Origin: Pseudomonadota bacterium
Lineage (GTDB): Bacteria > Pseudomonadota > Gammaproteobacteria > Burkholderiales > Gallionellaceae
Direction: 5' to 3'
Assembly (NCBI GenBank): GCA_021783995.1
Contig: JAJXTH010000001.1
Coordinates: 1-64,000, forward strand
DNA: 64,000 nt
Made by a program: the position numbers and the translations under genes. Of the stretch, positions 37,994 to 47,453 are shown piece after piece (position 1 is the stretch's first letter; the number at the start of each line of letters is the position of its first letter). The notes below the pieces were generated by a model. The model made no database searches. It worked only from the letters and a program-made list of their open reading frames with translations, and was not told where the DNA came from.

Positions 37994-38082
37994 ACCCATT
38001 CACCCCCTGAATGGGTATCTTAACTCTCCCTAAATAGTTAAGACGTTTTCCCCTGCTCCGCAAGGTTCAGGGGATTTTTTTT
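37994..38082 (+). ncRNA. Candidate small RNA with C-rich loops
   Basis: Three consecutive hairpins end in a strong terminator. Hairpin 1 is ACCCATTCA/TGAATGGGT with a loop of five Cs (38003-38007). Hairpin 2 is TCTTAACT/AGTTAAGA with the loop CTCCCTAAAT (38026-38035). Hairpin 3 is TCCCCTG/CAGGGGA followed by eight Ts. C-rich loops complementary to Shine-Dalgarno sequences are typical of trans-acting small RNAs such as sX13 of Xanthomonas. The 5' end is not fixed and may lie about 30-40 bp earlier; it might also be processed from the rdgC 3' end. Confidence 0.55.
38049..38082 (+). terminator. Rho-independent terminator
   Basis: The stem TCCCCTG (38049-38055) / CAGGGGA (38068-38074) has a 12-base loop containing a GCAA tetraloop-like core, followed by T8 at 38075-38082. 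It ends the candidate small RNA and any rdgC read-through. No U-tract exists on the other strand, so it is one-directional. Confidence 0.85.
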
Positions 38083-38145
38083 GCCCGCCAAATATACAAC
38101 CAAGCCACTAAAAATAAAAAGATAAATCAAGTTTCTGCCGAAAAA

Positions 38146-38976
38146 TCAGCCTAGCAAACCGCGCGGCTTGTGGGGCGCATTCGCAAACAACCTGTCGTAC
38201 GCCCAGCAGGGCAACCATTTGAGAAACCTGCCGGCCACGCCCATCTGCCAGGGAACCACCGCAAGGGCCCTCTGCTTCCGGATGGCACTGGCGATACGCC
38301 TGGCCGCTTCATCCGCTTCAAGAATGAAAGGCATGGGGTAGGGATTGACGCTCGTCATCACAGTCCTGATGTATCCCGGACAGATGGTCACGACCTTCAC
38401 ACCGCTGCGATGCAGTTCAACGCGCAGCGACTCGAGATAGACGATCGCGGCCGCCTTGGAGGCAGAATAGGCGCCCGCGCCGGGCAGGCCGCGAAAACCC
38501 GCAACGCTAGAAATGCCGACCAGCGTGCCGCGTCTAGCGTTTCGCATCCCAGCCACAAAAGGCTGAAAAGTCTTGACCATGCCGAGCACATTAATGTCCA
38601 TCACCTGTTCGAAAGCATGAGCATCCTCGACATATTCGGTCAGCGTGCCCACGCTCACCCCCGCGTTGGCGATGACGATGTCGGGCTGACCTGCTCTTGA
38701 TACAAAATCGGAGGCTGCCCGTTCCAGCGCTGCTCCATCGCGTACATCCAGAGGGTAGCAGTGCACCCTACCCGGAAAATCCAAAGACAGCGCGTCCAGC
38801 AGTTCTGCGCGACGTGCGATGACTGCAACTGTCGCTCCTCGCCCGAGATAGTGGCGCGCAAGCGCCAGCCCAAGACCGTCCGACGCGCCGGTGATCACCA
38901 CACGAAGACAGGAATCAGAATGCCGGGTAGCGAATTCTGGGATAACCGATGCCCCGCCGTTGACTGAATCCCGCAT
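38146..38976 (-). CDS. SDR-family NAD(P)-dependent oxidoreductase
   Basis: A 276-residue classical short-chain dehydrogenase with TGASDGLGLALAR (cofactor), NAGVS, the ISSVAG serine strand and YSASKAA with the catalytic Tyr/Lys. The C terminus has a hydrophobic stretch (AGRFLKWLPCWAYDRLF) as in membrane-associated SDRs. The substrate is unknown. The start is uncertain: the first 25 residues precede the usual RVVITGAS beginning and may not be translated. It lies 14 bp downstream of dsbA, on the same strand. Confidence 0.85.
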   Translation of the reverse strand: MRDSVNGGASVIPEFATRHSDSCLRVVITGASDGLGLALARHYLGRGATVAVIARRAELLDALSLDFPGRVHCYPLDVRDGAALERAASDFVSRAGQPDIVIANAGVSVGTLTEYVEDAHAFEQVMDINVLGMVKTFQPFVAGMRNARRGTLVGISSVAGFRGLPGAGAYSASKAAAIVYLESLRVELHRSGVKVVTICPGYIRTVMTSVNPYPMPFILEADEAARRIASAIRKQRALAVVPWQMGVAGRFLKWLPCWAYDRLFANAPHKPRGLLG

Positions 38977-38990
38977 CCGAAATTTTACTT

Positions 38991-39626
38991 CTAATGTCTG
39001 GCCGATTTTGCCTTGCGTTCGGTCCTGACCATTGCGATCACTTCATCGAGTGCGTGCAGAGTCGCTGCGGGCTGCAGCCCAGTGATCACATACCTTCCAT
39101 CCACGATCAGCGTCGGCGTGCCATTGATGCCATAGCTGCGTATCATCTGCTTGGCTCGCGTGACTTCGCTGTTCACCGTGAACGAGTTGTAGGCTGCGAC
39201 GAACTTCGCCTTGTCCACCCCCTGGCTTGCGACAAACGTCGAGATCGAGTTCAGATCATGCAGATCCATGTCCTTCACATGTATCGCCTGATAGATCGGA
39301 TCCTCCAGCTGCTTGCTCTTGCCCAATGCCTCCAGCGCATAGTAGGCGCGCGCAAGCGGCTCTGTCGAATCGCGGAATATCGTCGGCACATAGACCATCT
39401 CGACATCGCTGGGCATAGTCTTCTCCCACTTCATCAGCTCGTTGTGCAGATGATAGCAATGCGGACACTCGTAGAAGAAGAACTCCATCACCTCTATCTT
39501 CTTCGCACTCGCAGGCTGGGGTGTGGCGAGCATGGAATAATCGGTGCCGAGCTGTGCTGCAGAAAAGGCGGCGCCGGAAAACAGGAATGCGACCGCAAAA
39601 AGAAGAAACTTGAACCAGGATTTCAT
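38991..39626 (-). CDS. dsbA: Thiol:disulfide oxidoreductase DsbA
   Basis: A 211-residue periplasmic oxidase that introduces disulfides into exported proteins. It has a signal peptide (about 1-23, AFS/AAQ), the active site CPHC in FFFYECPHCYHLHNEL, and the cis-Pro loop GTPTLIVDGRYV. AAGGAG precedes the ATG by 7 bases. It lies 34 bp after the SPOR-domain gene; that argS-SPOR-dsbA order is usual in betaproteobacteria. Confidence 0.96.
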   Translation of the reverse strand: MKSWFKFLLFAVAFLFSGAAFSAAQLGTDYSMLATPQPASAKKIEVMEFFFYECPHCYHLHNELMKWEKTMPSDVEMVYVPTIFRDSTEPLARAYYALEALGKSKQLEDPIYQAIHVKDMDLHDLNSISTFVASQGVDKAKFVAAYNSFTVNSEVTRAKQMIRSYGINGTPTLIVDGRYVITGLQPAATLHALDEVIAMVRTERKAKSARH

Positions 39627-39660
39627 CTATATCTCCTTCAATATATGGAAAACTGACAAA

Positions 39661-40251
39661 TCAGTGAGACTGGGCTGCTTCGAATCCGCCCTGCTTCAAC
39701 GTGCTGCGCGCGCTCTTCAGTTCTTCTTCGCTCTGAAAAGGGCCGACCCGAACGCGATGCATCTGTCCATGCCCCTCGACCGTCACCGTTTGCACGCTGG
39801 CCTCCAGACCCTTCATCGCCAGAATGGCCTTCAGATTTTCGGCATCCGAGGCATTGGAAAATGCGCCCGCCTGCAGATAAACCGGTTTGAAAGGGGGCTT
39901 GGCCTGAGCCGCCTTGGCTTGCTCTGGTGCTGCAGCTTCCGGCTTTGGAACAGCCGCATCAGACTTGTCCGTCAGTACCTTGTAGAACTCAAACCTGGGT
40001 TTGGCATCTTCAACACCCGAAGCCGGCACGGGTGCAGGCGCGGGTGCAGGCTTTGCCACCTCCACATCCGGCCTGATGATTTCTGCAGGCTGATTCTGTT
40101 CTTTGTTGACAAAGGGGCTTGGCGATTTCAACAGATACCATGCGAGGCCTGCCGCCAGCGCAACGCCCAGCATCATGCCCAGCAGAATTCCCATCAGCAT
40201 CGAGCTGCCGCCCTTCCTGGCGGCGGGTTTGTTGCTTGCAGATCTACTCAT
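39661..40251 (-). CDS. SPOR-domain membrane protein (FtsN-like)
   Basis: A 196-residue bitopic protein: a short basic cytoplasmic tail, one membrane helix (about 16-40, Gly/Leu/Met-rich), a Pro/Ala/Lys-rich periplasmic linker and a C-terminal SPOR domain (about 122-192) with YLQAGAFSNASDAENLKA and HRVRVGPF. SPOR domains bind denuded septal peptidoglycan. ATG 40251 with AGGAAG upstream is preferred over TTG 40266. It is the usual neighbour of argS and may act in division. Confidence 0.85.
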   Translation of the reverse strand: MSRSASNKPAARKGGSSMLMGILLGMMLGVALAAGLAWYLLKSPSPFVNKEQNQPAEIIRPDVEVAKPAPAPAPVPASGVEDAKPRFEFYKVLTDKSDAAVPKPEAAAPEQAKAAQAKPPFKPVYLQAGAFSNASDAENLKAILAMKGLEASVQTVTVEGHGQMHRVRVGPFQSEEELKSARSTLKQGGFEAAQSH

Positions 40252-40269
40252 ATTCTTCCTACTCAATGA

Positions 40270-41946
40270 TTACATTTTTTCAGGTGCGCTGATTCCCAAC
40301 AGTGCCAGGCCATTCTTCATCACCTGTGCAGCGGCCGCAATCAGCGCAAGGCGCGCACACTTGGTCGCCTCATCATCGACCAGGAAGCGCGAGGCATTAT
40401 AATAGCTGTGAAATGCCGCGGCCAATTCCTTGAGATAAAATGCGACATGGTGCGGCGCCAGATCCATTGCAGCGTTCTCTATCACCTGCGGGTAGTCGAT
40501 CAGATGCTGCAGCAGTGCGATCTCATATTCCCCATTCAGAAGCGAAACATCCGCATTGATCAGGCTCAGGCGTTCTCCCCCCCAGATCTCGAGTACCGTA
40601 GAGATGCGCGCATGCGCATACTGGATGTAGTAAACAGGATTGTCGTTGCTCTTCGATTTTGCAAGGTCGATATCGAAGATCAGCTGCGAGTCGGGATGGC
40701 GCGCGGCGAGAAAATAGCGGGTCGCATCGCAGCCCACTTCGTCTATCAGATCACGCAGCGTGACATAGCTACCGGCGCGCTTGGATATCTTGACCTCTTC
40801 TCCGTTCTTAAGCACGGTGACCATCTGGTGCAGCACATATTCAGGCCAGCCTTTGGGGATGCCGACATTGAGCGCCTGCAATCCCGCCCTCACGCGCGTG
40901 ATCGTGCTGTGATGATCCGCTCCCTGTTCGTTGATCACGCGCACGAAACCGCGCTTCCATTTCTCAAGATGATACGCGACATCGGGCACGAAATAGGTAT
41001 AGCCGCCATCCGACTTCTTCATCACGCGATCCTTGTCGTCGCCAAAGTCGGTTGTGCGCAGCCAGAGCGCATTGTCCTGCTCATAAGTATGGCCGCTCGC
41101 GATCAGCTGCTGCACGACGTTCTCAACATGCCCGTCGCGATAAAGCTGAGATTCCAATGAAAACACATCGAATTCGACATTGAAAGCTCGCAGGTCGAGG
41201 TCCTGCTCGCGGCGCAGATAGGCCACCGCGAACCGGCGTATTGCCCCCTCGTCATCCGGATCACCTTCTCCCGTGAAGTGCTGATCGTCCGCCTCCACCG
41301 TTTCCCTGTCCATGTAGGCTCTGGCCACATCCGCGATGTAATCTCCGCGATAACCATCTTCAGGCCATGAAGAATCCTGAGGGGTTATCCCCTTGCAGCG
41401 CAATTGAACAGAGCGCATCAGGTTGTCGATCTGCACACCCGCATCGTTGTAATAAAATTCCCGCGTGACATTCCATCCCGCCGCATGCAGCACGTTGCAA
41501 AGGCAATCCCCCACGGCGGCGCCTCTTCCATGGCCAACATGCAGCGGCCCCGTCGGATTGGCAGAGACGAATTCAACCTGAAGCTTACGCCCCATCCCGA
41601 GATGAATGTGGCCATAACCCGCGCCCGCATGCAGCACGGCATGAACGATCTGCTGCTTGGCCGCTTCGGTCAACACCAGATTGATGAAGCCAGCCCCTGC
41701 GATCTCGATTTTTCCGATCACGTCGGACTTGGGCAGCGCTGCAATCAGCGCCTGCGCGATTTCTCGCGGCGATTTCCGCAAGGGCTTTGCAAGCTGCATC
41801 GCCAGATTGCACGCATAATCGCCGTGAGACGCGAGCTTCGGGCGCTCGATCAGGATCGCAACATCGGCATGATCGGGCGCAACCTGGCGCAATGCCAGAG
41901 AGAACAATTCGGAGATATGAGATTTGAAATTCAGTACAACAGACAT
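40270..41946 (-). CDS. argS: Arginyl-tRNA synthetase
   Basis: A 558-residue class I synthetase. The N-terminal Add-1 domain is followed by the HIGH motif in [14 protein letters not shown]. The KMSKS equivalent is [14 protein letters not shown], which lacks the canonical KMSKS as many ArgRS do. The C-terminal helical domain ends with the family-typical [23 protein letters not shown]. Confidence 0.97.
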   Translation of the reverse strand: MSVVLNFKSHISELFSLALRQVAPDHADVAILIERPKLASHGDYACNLAMQLAKPLRKSPREIAQALIAALPKSDVIGKIEIAGAGFINLVLTEAAKQQIVHAVLHAGAGYGHIHLGMGRKLQVEFVSANPTGPLHVGHGRGAAVGDCLCNVLHAAGWNVTREFYYNDAGVQIDNLMRSVQLRCKGITPQDSSWPEDGYRGDYIADVARAYMDRETVEADDQHFTGEGDPDDEGAIRRFAVAYLRREQDLDLRAFNVEFDVFSLESQLYRDGHVENVVQQLIASGHTYEQDNALWLRTTDFGDDKDRVMKKSDGGYTYFVPDVAYHLEKWKRGFVRVINEQGADHHSTITRVRAGLQALNVGIPKGWPEYVLHQMVTVLKNGEEVKISKRAGSYVTLRDLIDEVGCDATRYFLAARHPDSQLIFDIDLAKSKSNDNPVYYIQYAHARISTVLEIWGGERLSLINADVSLLNGEYEIALLQHLIDYPQVIENAAMDLAPHHVAFYLKELAAAFHSYYNASRFLVDDEATKCARLALIAAAAQVMKNGLALLGISAPEKM

Positions 41947-42007
41947 TGAACAAGCACCTTGGTTAGACGCAGATTATATCATTTGAACATTGCGGGAAGG
42001 CTTGCAG

Positions 42008-42202
42008 TCACTGCGGGTAGCCTGGCTTCTTGCAGCCTGACTCCATGAAAGGCCCCTGAAACAGGACCCATGCTTCACCAGGCCTGATCTGTGAGCACAT
42101 CACGGTGCGGTCCGTAACATTCCGCCACCTGTACCAGGGCGCGCCCGAAGCGTACGCCAGGGTCGATATCAGCACCAGCAAGACAAGGGTCGCTGCTTTC
42201 AT
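42008..42202 (-). CDS. Small exported protein with two cysteines, hypothetical
   Basis: A 64-residue product with a signal peptide (about 1-20) and a short mature part of about 44 residues with WYRWRNVTDRTVMCSQ and GPFMESGCKKPG. The two cysteines probably form a disulfide. A purine-rich GGAGAGGA lies 7-14 bases before the ATG, which supports translation. It sits between prfC and argS on the same strand. I recognise no family. Confidence 0.6.
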   Translation of the reverse strand: MKAATLVLLVLISTLAYASGAPWYRWRNVTDRTVMCSQIRPGEAWVLFQGPFMESGCKKPGYPQ

Positions 42203-42249
42203 CTCATATCCTCTCCAAAGATGTCATGAATAGACTGCGGCCGCATATC

Positions 42250-43875
42250 TTAGTTCAGCTGCTGACCGTGCTCGCGTGTCGCGTGAAATTGTATCTTGGG
42301 CCAGCGCTCCTGGGCCAATCTGAGATTTACGCCTGTATCTGCAAGGTAAGCATAGTTTCCATCCACGTCCTTCGCAAGTCTTGCCTGGTTTGCCTTGACG
42401 AATTCGTTGAGATGCGCGGAATCCTGGCAGGTCACCCAGCGCGCAGTATGTATGCCTGCGCGCTCGAACACCGCATCGACCCCATATTCCGCCTTCAGCC
42501 TGTGCTCTACCACCTCGAACTGCAGTTGCCCCACCGCGCCGATCAGCGGATTGGAATCCACCAGCGGCTCGAAAACCTGAACCGCACCTTCTTCGCCAAG
42601 CTGCCTTAAGCCTTTCTGCAGCTGCTTTGCCTTCATCGGATCCTTGAGCCTCGCGCGACTGAAGAGTTCCGGCGCGAAATAGGGTATGCCCTTGAAGGTC
42701 AGGGATTCGCCTTCTGTCAGCACGTCACCTATCTGCAGTTGCCCGTGGTTGTGTATGCCTATGATGTCGCCCGCATAGGCTTCGTCCATGCGGGTGCGTT
42801 CGTTGGCCATGAAGGTCACCGCATTCGCAAGCTTCATCTCCTTGCCGGTCCTGCGATGTTTCACCTTCATGCCCGATGCATAGCGGCCGGAACACACGCG
42901 CAAAAATGCGATGCGATCCCTGTGGTTTGGATCCATGTTGGCCTGTATCTTGAAAACGAATCCGGTAAATGCGGGCTCCGTGGGAAGAACCTGCCTCACG
43001 TCCGTCTCGCGCGGCAATGGGGAGGGCGCCCAGTCCACCAGCGCGCGCAGAATTTCGCGAACGCCAAAGTTGTTGACGCCCGACCCGAAAAACACCGGTG
43101 TCTGCTGTCCGCGCAGGAATTCCTGCAGATCGAAGGATGCGCCAGCACCCATCACGAGTTCGGTCTCGTCCCTCATCGCCTGCATCTCGGCAGGGCATTG
43201 CAGGGCCAGCTGGTCTATTTCGGCCCCTTTCAATATCTCGACCTCCTGGTCCGCCCTCGCCTCTCCCGGCAAGAAGCGCAGAACCTGATCATTCAAGAGA
43301 TGGTAGACGCCCTGAAAGCGCTTGCCCATGCCGATAGGCCAGGTCACAGGAGCGCAACGGATTTTAAGGACGGATTCGATCTCGTCCAGCACTTCAAGAG
43401 GTTCCCTCACTTCACGGTCCATCTTGTTGATGAAAGTGATGATGGGCGTGTTGCGCAACCGGCACACTTCCAGAAGCTTGATGGTCTGCTCTTCGACGCC
43501 CTTGGCCGCATCCACCACCATCACTGCGGCATCCACTGCGGTCAGCACACGGTAGGTATCCTCCGAAAAATCCTGGTGTCCCGGCGTGTCGAGCAGATTG
43601 ATCACGCAATCGTCGAAAGTGAACTGCATCACCGAACTCGCAACCGAGATCCCGCGCTGCTTCTCGATATCGAGCCAGTCCGAGGTCGCATGCCTTCCGC
43701 TCTTTCTTGCCTTAACCGTGCCCGCCATCTGGATCGCACCGCCGAACAGCAGCAGTTTTTCGGTCAGCGTGGTCTTGCCCGCATCGGGGTGTGAGATGAT
43801 CGCAAAGGTGCGGCGGCGCTTCACTTCGCGCGAAATATCCGTTGCTTCATTCGGATCGATGTCTGTCTGATTCAT
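42250..43875 (-). CDS. prfC: Peptide chain release factor 3
   Basis: A 541-residue translational GTPase that recycles RF1/RF2. The G1 motif is [15 protein letters not shown]3 is [14 protein letters not shown]4 is [22 protein letters not shown] and the switch region [14 protein letters not shown] are RF3-specific. ATG 43875 gives the usual MNQ-type start; an upstream frame extension to 43914 is unlikely. Confidence 0.96.
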   Translation of the reverse strand: MNQTDIDPNEATDISREVKRRRTFAIISHPDAGKTTLTEKLLLFGGAIQMAGTVKARKSGRHATSDWLDIEKQRGISVASSVMQFTFDDCVINLLDTPGHQDFSEDTYRVLTAVDAAVMVVDAAKGVEEQTIKLLEVCRLRNTPIITFINKMDREVREPLEVLDEIESVLKIRCAPVTWPIGMGKRFQGVYHLLNDQVLRFLPGEARADQEVEILKGAEIDQLALQCPAEMQAMRDETELVMGAGASFDLQEFLRGQQTPVFFGSGVNNFGVREILRALVDWAPSPLPRETDVRQVLPTEPAFTGFVFKIQANMDPNHRDRIAFLRVCSGRYASGMKVKHRRTGKEMKLANAVTFMANERTRMDEAYAGDIIGIHNHGQLQIGDVLTEGESLTFKGIPYFAPELFSRARLKDPMKAKQLQKGLRQLGEEGAVQVFEPLVDSNPLIGAVGQLQFEVVEHRLKAEYGVDAVFERAGIHTARWVTCQDSAHLNEFVKANQARLAKDVDGNYAYLADTGVNLRLAQERWPKIQFHATREHGQQLN

Positions 43876-43999
43876 TATCCTGCACCATAAAAAAAGGCCC
43901 GCCTTAATCAGCAAGCCATTCTTTCAACGGCCACGGATTGCGCCCACGGCCCCAGCTGCCGATAATTATACATTGAGCCGAATACTTTTACCTTTCAAA

Positions 44000-45373
44000 A
44001 TGCCCATCACCGATCGCACAAAGGCCGAAGCGCTTTTCTTCAAGGGCATAAAACACATGCAAGAGGGCGAGAGCGCTGATGCGGAAGCCTGCTTTGAAGG
44101 CGCAGTCAAACTGCAGCCAGACTTTGCCGAAGCGCACACCAACCTCGCGATGATGCTTGCCATCCGCAATGAAGACAAGGCATCGGAGATGCATTATCTG
44201 CACGCCATCGCTTTGAATCCGAACTATCCGCAAACCCTTCTCAATTTTGGCGCGCTGCTTGCAAGGCAGAAGCGCTTCATCGAAGCCGAGGCCGCATACA
44301 GGAAAGCCATCGAACTCGATGCAAATTCACCGGCAGCATGGTCCAACCTGGGCGTTCTCTACGCCTGCATGAAGCGGGAAAATGAAGCCGAACGCTGTTA
44401 CCGCACCGCGCTTATGCTGGATGAACATTACGCCAGGGCACGTTTCAACCTGAGCTATATACAGCTTAGACAAGGGAGATTTGAAGAAGGCTGGCAATCG
44501 CTCGAAGCGCGCGACTGGTATGCACCGCTTGCGAGACAGCTTCAAATGCCGAGATGGAATGGAGAGCCGCTTGCCGGGAAATCCCTGCTGATCTGTTTCG
44601 AGGCGGGGCTGGGCGACGTGATCCAGTTCTGCCGTTATGCGAAAGTGCTAAAGAAACAGGGCGCTCTCAGCATCACGCTGTTGTGTCATCCTCCCTTGAA
44701 GCCGCTGCTCGCAACGCTTTCTGGCATCGACTCAATCATCTCCTTCGACGAGCCTCTTACTTCATCCGGATTGGACTTCTGGACGCCCTTGCTCAGCATA
44801 CCCTATTACTGCAAGACCCGACTCGATTCGATTCCCAATCGCCTGCCCTACCTACATGCGAATCCGGACCGAATCGAGAAATGGAAGCTTCTGCTCCCCG
44901 ATAATGGTTTCAGAATCGGGCTGGTCTGGCGCGGAAGCACACAATTCGAAAACGATGAAGACCGCTCCCTGCCTTCGCTCGCCCTGCTTGCCCCCCTCTG
45001 GTCGGTAAAAAATATTACCTTTGTCAGCCTGCAGAAGGGTGCAGGCGAAAACGAGACCCCGCCAGACGGCCAGCCGTTGATCCATATCGGACCCCTGCTT
45101 TCCGATTTTGCAGACACTGCCGCAGTGGTCGATTGCCTGGACCTTGTTATATCCGTCGATACGGCGGTTGCACATCTGGCAGGAGCAATGGGCAAGGCAT
45201 GCTGGGTATTGCTGCCAGATTACAGGACCGACTGGCGCTGGCTCACCAAACGCGCAGACTCACCGTGGTATCCGGAAGTCATGCGATTGTTCCGTCAGCC
45301 GGCAACGGGCTCATGGGCTCCCGTCATTGCCGAAGTGGTGAATGCTCTTAAAGCAATGGTGAAAAAATCCTAG
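44000..45373 (+). CDS. TPR protein with glycosyltransferase-9-like C-terminal domain
   Basis: A protein of about 457 residues. Residues 1-170 hold four or five TPR repeats (for example AEAHTNLAMMLAIRNEDKAS and PAAWSNLGVLYACMKRENEA). Residues 200-455 resemble the heptosyltransferase/GT9-like domain of TPR-glycosyltransferase proteins: FEAGLGDVIQFCRY, IGLVWRGSTQFENDEDRSLP, VSVDTAVAHLAGAMG-like VISVDTAVAHL and WVLLPDYRTDWRW. Substrate and role are unknown; protein or surface-polysaccharide glycosylation is possible. The start is uncertain because no ribosome site precedes ATG 44000; TTG 43973 is an alternative. Confidence 0.82.
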   Translation: MPITDRTKAEALFFKGIKHMQEGESADAEACFEGAVKLQPDFAEAHTNLAMMLAIRNEDKASEMHYLHAIALNPNYPQTLLNFGALLARQKRFIEAEAAYRKAIELDANSPAAWSNLGVLYACMKRENEAERCYRTALMLDEHYARARFNLSYIQLRQGRFEEGWQSLEARDWYAPLARQLQMPRWNGEPLAGKSLLICFEAGLGDVIQFCRYAKVLKKQGALSITLLCHPPLKPLLATLSGIDSIISFDEPLTSSGLDFWTPLLSIPYYCKTRLDSIPNRLPYLHANPDRIEKWKLLLPDNGFRIGLVWRGSTQFENDEDRSLPSLALLAPLWSVKNITFVSLQKGAGENETPPDGQPLIHIGPLLSDFADTAAVVDCLDLVISVDTAVAHLAGAMGKACWVLLPDYRTDWRWLTKRADSPWYPEVMRLFRQPATGSWAPVIAEVVNALKAMVKKS

Positions 45374-45385
45374 CCTGTATCGCCA

Positions 45386-45431
45386 CAGCAGCCACATCCA
45401 ATTCGCTACCAGCAATCAGCTGCTGTTTTTT
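45386..45431 (+). terminator. Possible terminator after the TPR gene
   Basis: CAGCAG (45386-45391) can pair with CTGCTG (45420-45425), which is followed by six Ts; a shorter CAGC/GCTG stem nearer the Ts is an alternative. The long loop makes this weak. The T-run overlaps the stop codon of the convergent rlpA gene. Confidence 0.35.
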
Positions 45432-46338
45432 AGTGCATGTTCAACACAGGCAGAAAACCCAGCTTGTCCTTCAGACTGTCTCGACTGCTTCTCGCATCAG
45501 CAAGGCTTGCATAAGGCCCCATGCGAACACGGGTCTTGTTGTCCTGCGTGAAGAGCATCAGCCCTTTCCCCGCATCGCCCAGCCTGGCCTTCATTTCGGA
45601 CAGGAACCTTTCCGCTGCGGCAATCGTGTTGAATGCGCCCAGCTGCAGGAAGATGCTGCCGGCAGGCACATCAGCCGGAAGCGGCGCACTGGTCACGGTC
45701 GCGACAGGCTGTTCGGGAGCTGTCGCAACCTCTTCCCTGACCGAAGGATAGGAGTTTGCAACCAGGCTTTCGATTTCCACTTCCTGGCTGCCATGGCCAA
45801 CGATGCCGAGCTTGTGCGCCGCAGTATAGGAAAGGTCTATCGCCCTGTCATGCAGAAAGGGACCGCGGTCATTGATGCGCACCACGACGGATTTTCCTGT
45901 TGCGACATTGGTCACGCGCGCATAGCTCGGTATGGGCAGCGTCGGATGGGCAGCCGTCATCGCATACATGTCGTATTTCTCGCCGCTGGACGTGCGCTGC
46001 CCGTTGAACTTCCTGCCATACCAGGAGGCAATGCCGCGCTGCTTGAAGTTACCCGGCTTGCTCAAAGGCCTGTAGGTCTTGTCCAGCGCGACATAGGGGC
46101 GATTGGCATAAGGATGCAGGGGTTCGCTGACCGGCACCGCGTCCGGAATCGCATCGATGTTTGGAGGCGGATGATCGTCCGGTCCGTCCCCTGCAAGATA
46201 GCCGCCCGAACCGGGAACCGGTGTCCCAACGGCGTGATGGCCAGCCTCAGGCTGCGCTGGCATTTCCGTCTGGCGCTGGGGTGCGCTGCTGCATGCAGTG
46301 AGAACCAGTGCCGAAAGCGCGATGATGAATAACCTCAT
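45430..46338 (-). CDS. rlpA: Septal ring lytic transglycosylase RlpA
   Basis: A 302-residue outer-membrane lipoprotein that cuts naked glycan strands. The lipobox is LTAC (Cys about 16). The double-psi beta-barrel has GIASWYGRKFNGQRTSSGE, AAHPTLPIPSYARVTN and the catalytic Asp in RINDRGPFLHDRAIDLS. A C-terminal SPOR domain (about 225-300) has FLQLGAFNTIAAAERFL. It is the last gene of the mreBCD-mrdA-rodA-rlpA unit. AAGGAG precedes the ATG. Confidence 0.95.
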   Translation of the reverse strand: MRLFIIALSALVLTACSSAPQRQTEMPAQPEAGHHAVGTPVPGSGGYLAGDGPDDHPPPNIDAIPDAVPVSEPLHPYANRPYVALDKTYRPLSKPGNFKQRGIASWYGRKFNGQRTSSGEKYDMYAMTAAHPTLPIPSYARVTNVATGKSVVVRINDRGPFLHDRAIDLSYTAAHKLGIVGHGSQEVEIESLVANSYPSVREEVATAPEQPVATVTSAPLPADVPAGSIFLQLGAFNTIAAAERFLSEMKARLGDAGKGLMLFTQDNKTRVRMGPYASLADARSSRDSLKDKLGFLPVLNMH

Positions 46339-46351
46339 GCTTGCTCCTTGT

Positions 46352-47452
46352 TCAAGTCTTGACGAGCTTCTTGTGCGTCTGGATGCTCATCAGCATACCA
46401 AAGCCTAACAGCAGCGTCAGCATGGATGTGCCGCCATAGCTCACCAGAGGCAGCGGCACGCCCACGATGGGCAAAATGCCGCTGACCATGCCCATGTTAA
46501 CGAAGGCATAGGTCGCAAACGTCAGCGTGATCGAGCCTGCCATCAGCCGCGTGAAATAGGTCGACGCATTGGCGGTGATCACGAATCCTCGCCATATCAC
46601 GAAAAAATAGATCGCGAGCAGGATAAGATTGCCGACCAGCCCAAACTCCTCGGAATAGACCGCGAAGATGAAGTCCGTCGTGCGCTCGGGCAGAAAGTCC
46701 AGATGTGTCTGTGTGCCGTTGAGATAACCTTTGCCAACTATACCTCCCGACCCCACCGCTATCATCCCCTGTATCGTGTGATAGCCCTTGCCCAGCGCAT
46801 CCTGTGTAGGATCGAGCAGCATCTCTATCCTGTGGCGCTGATACTCGTGCATCATCTTCCACATCACCGGCGCGCTTGCGACAGCCGCGACCAGCATGCC
46901 CACCATCACCCGCCAGCTCAAGCCCGCCAGGAACAGCACATAGAATCCGCTAGCGGAAATCAAAAGGGCCGTGCCGAGGTCGGGCTGCTTCGCGATTAGC
47001 CCGACAGGCATCAGCAGCAAGAGCGCTGCGACGAAATAATTCTTCATCCTGAGCGCGGCCTCGTGCTTCTCGAAGTACCAGGCCATCATCAAAGGCACGC
47101 CTATCTTCATCAGCTCGGAGGGCTGTATGGTCGCAACACCTATGTTGAGCCAGCGCTTCGCACCGTGGCTGGTGACCCCAAGCGGCGTCAGAACGCCCAG
47201 CAGCAGCAGCATTCCCACCACATAGATGGGCACCGCGGTGCGCATCAGATAATGCAGCGGCAGATTGGCGACGATCCACATGCAGACGAGCGCGACCAGG
47301 ATGTTCGCGCCCTGTGCCATGACCCTGTCCCAGCTGTGCTCACCCGCGCTGTACAAGGTCAAGAGGCTGACAGCCATCAGCATGGCCATGCCCGCCAGAA
47401 GCGGCCTGTCCAGATGCGCCATGATGCGCTTTAATAGCTGTCTTCTTGTCAT
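46352..47452 (-). CDS. rodA: Rod-shape peptidoglycan glycosyltransferase RodA
   Basis: A 366-residue SEDS-family polymerase with about ten membrane spans, working with PBP2 in lateral wall synthesis. Family motifs are TPLGVTSHGAKRWLNIG, QPSELMKIGVPL, KQPDLGTALLI and the C-terminal PLPLVSYGGTSMLTLLLGFG. It begins 1 bp after the mrdA stop, so synthesis of the two partners is coupled. Confidence 0.96.
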   Translation of the reverse strand: MTRRQLLKRIMAHLDRPLLAGMAMLMAVSLLTLYSAGEHSWDRVMAQGANILVALVCMWIVANLPLHYLMRTAVPIYVVGMLLLLGVLTPLGVTSHGAKRWLNIGVATIQPSELMKIGVPLMMAWYFEKHEAALRMKNYFVAALLLLMPVGLIAKQPDLGTALLISASGFYVLFLAGLSWRVMVGMLVAAVASAPVMWKMMHEYQRHRIEMLLDPTQDALGKGYHTIQGMIAVGSGGIVGKGYLNGTQTHLDFLPERTTDFIFAVYSEEFGLVGNLILLAIYFFVIWRGFVITANASTYFTRLMAGSITLTFATYAFVNMGMVSGILPIVGVPLPLVSYGGTSMLTLLLGFGMLMSIQTHKKLVKT

Positions 47453-47453
47453 G

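Noticed and set aside
42739-43794. 351-codon plus-strand frame opposite prfC
   Set aside because: It is a shadow of the RF3 gene with no start signal or domain.
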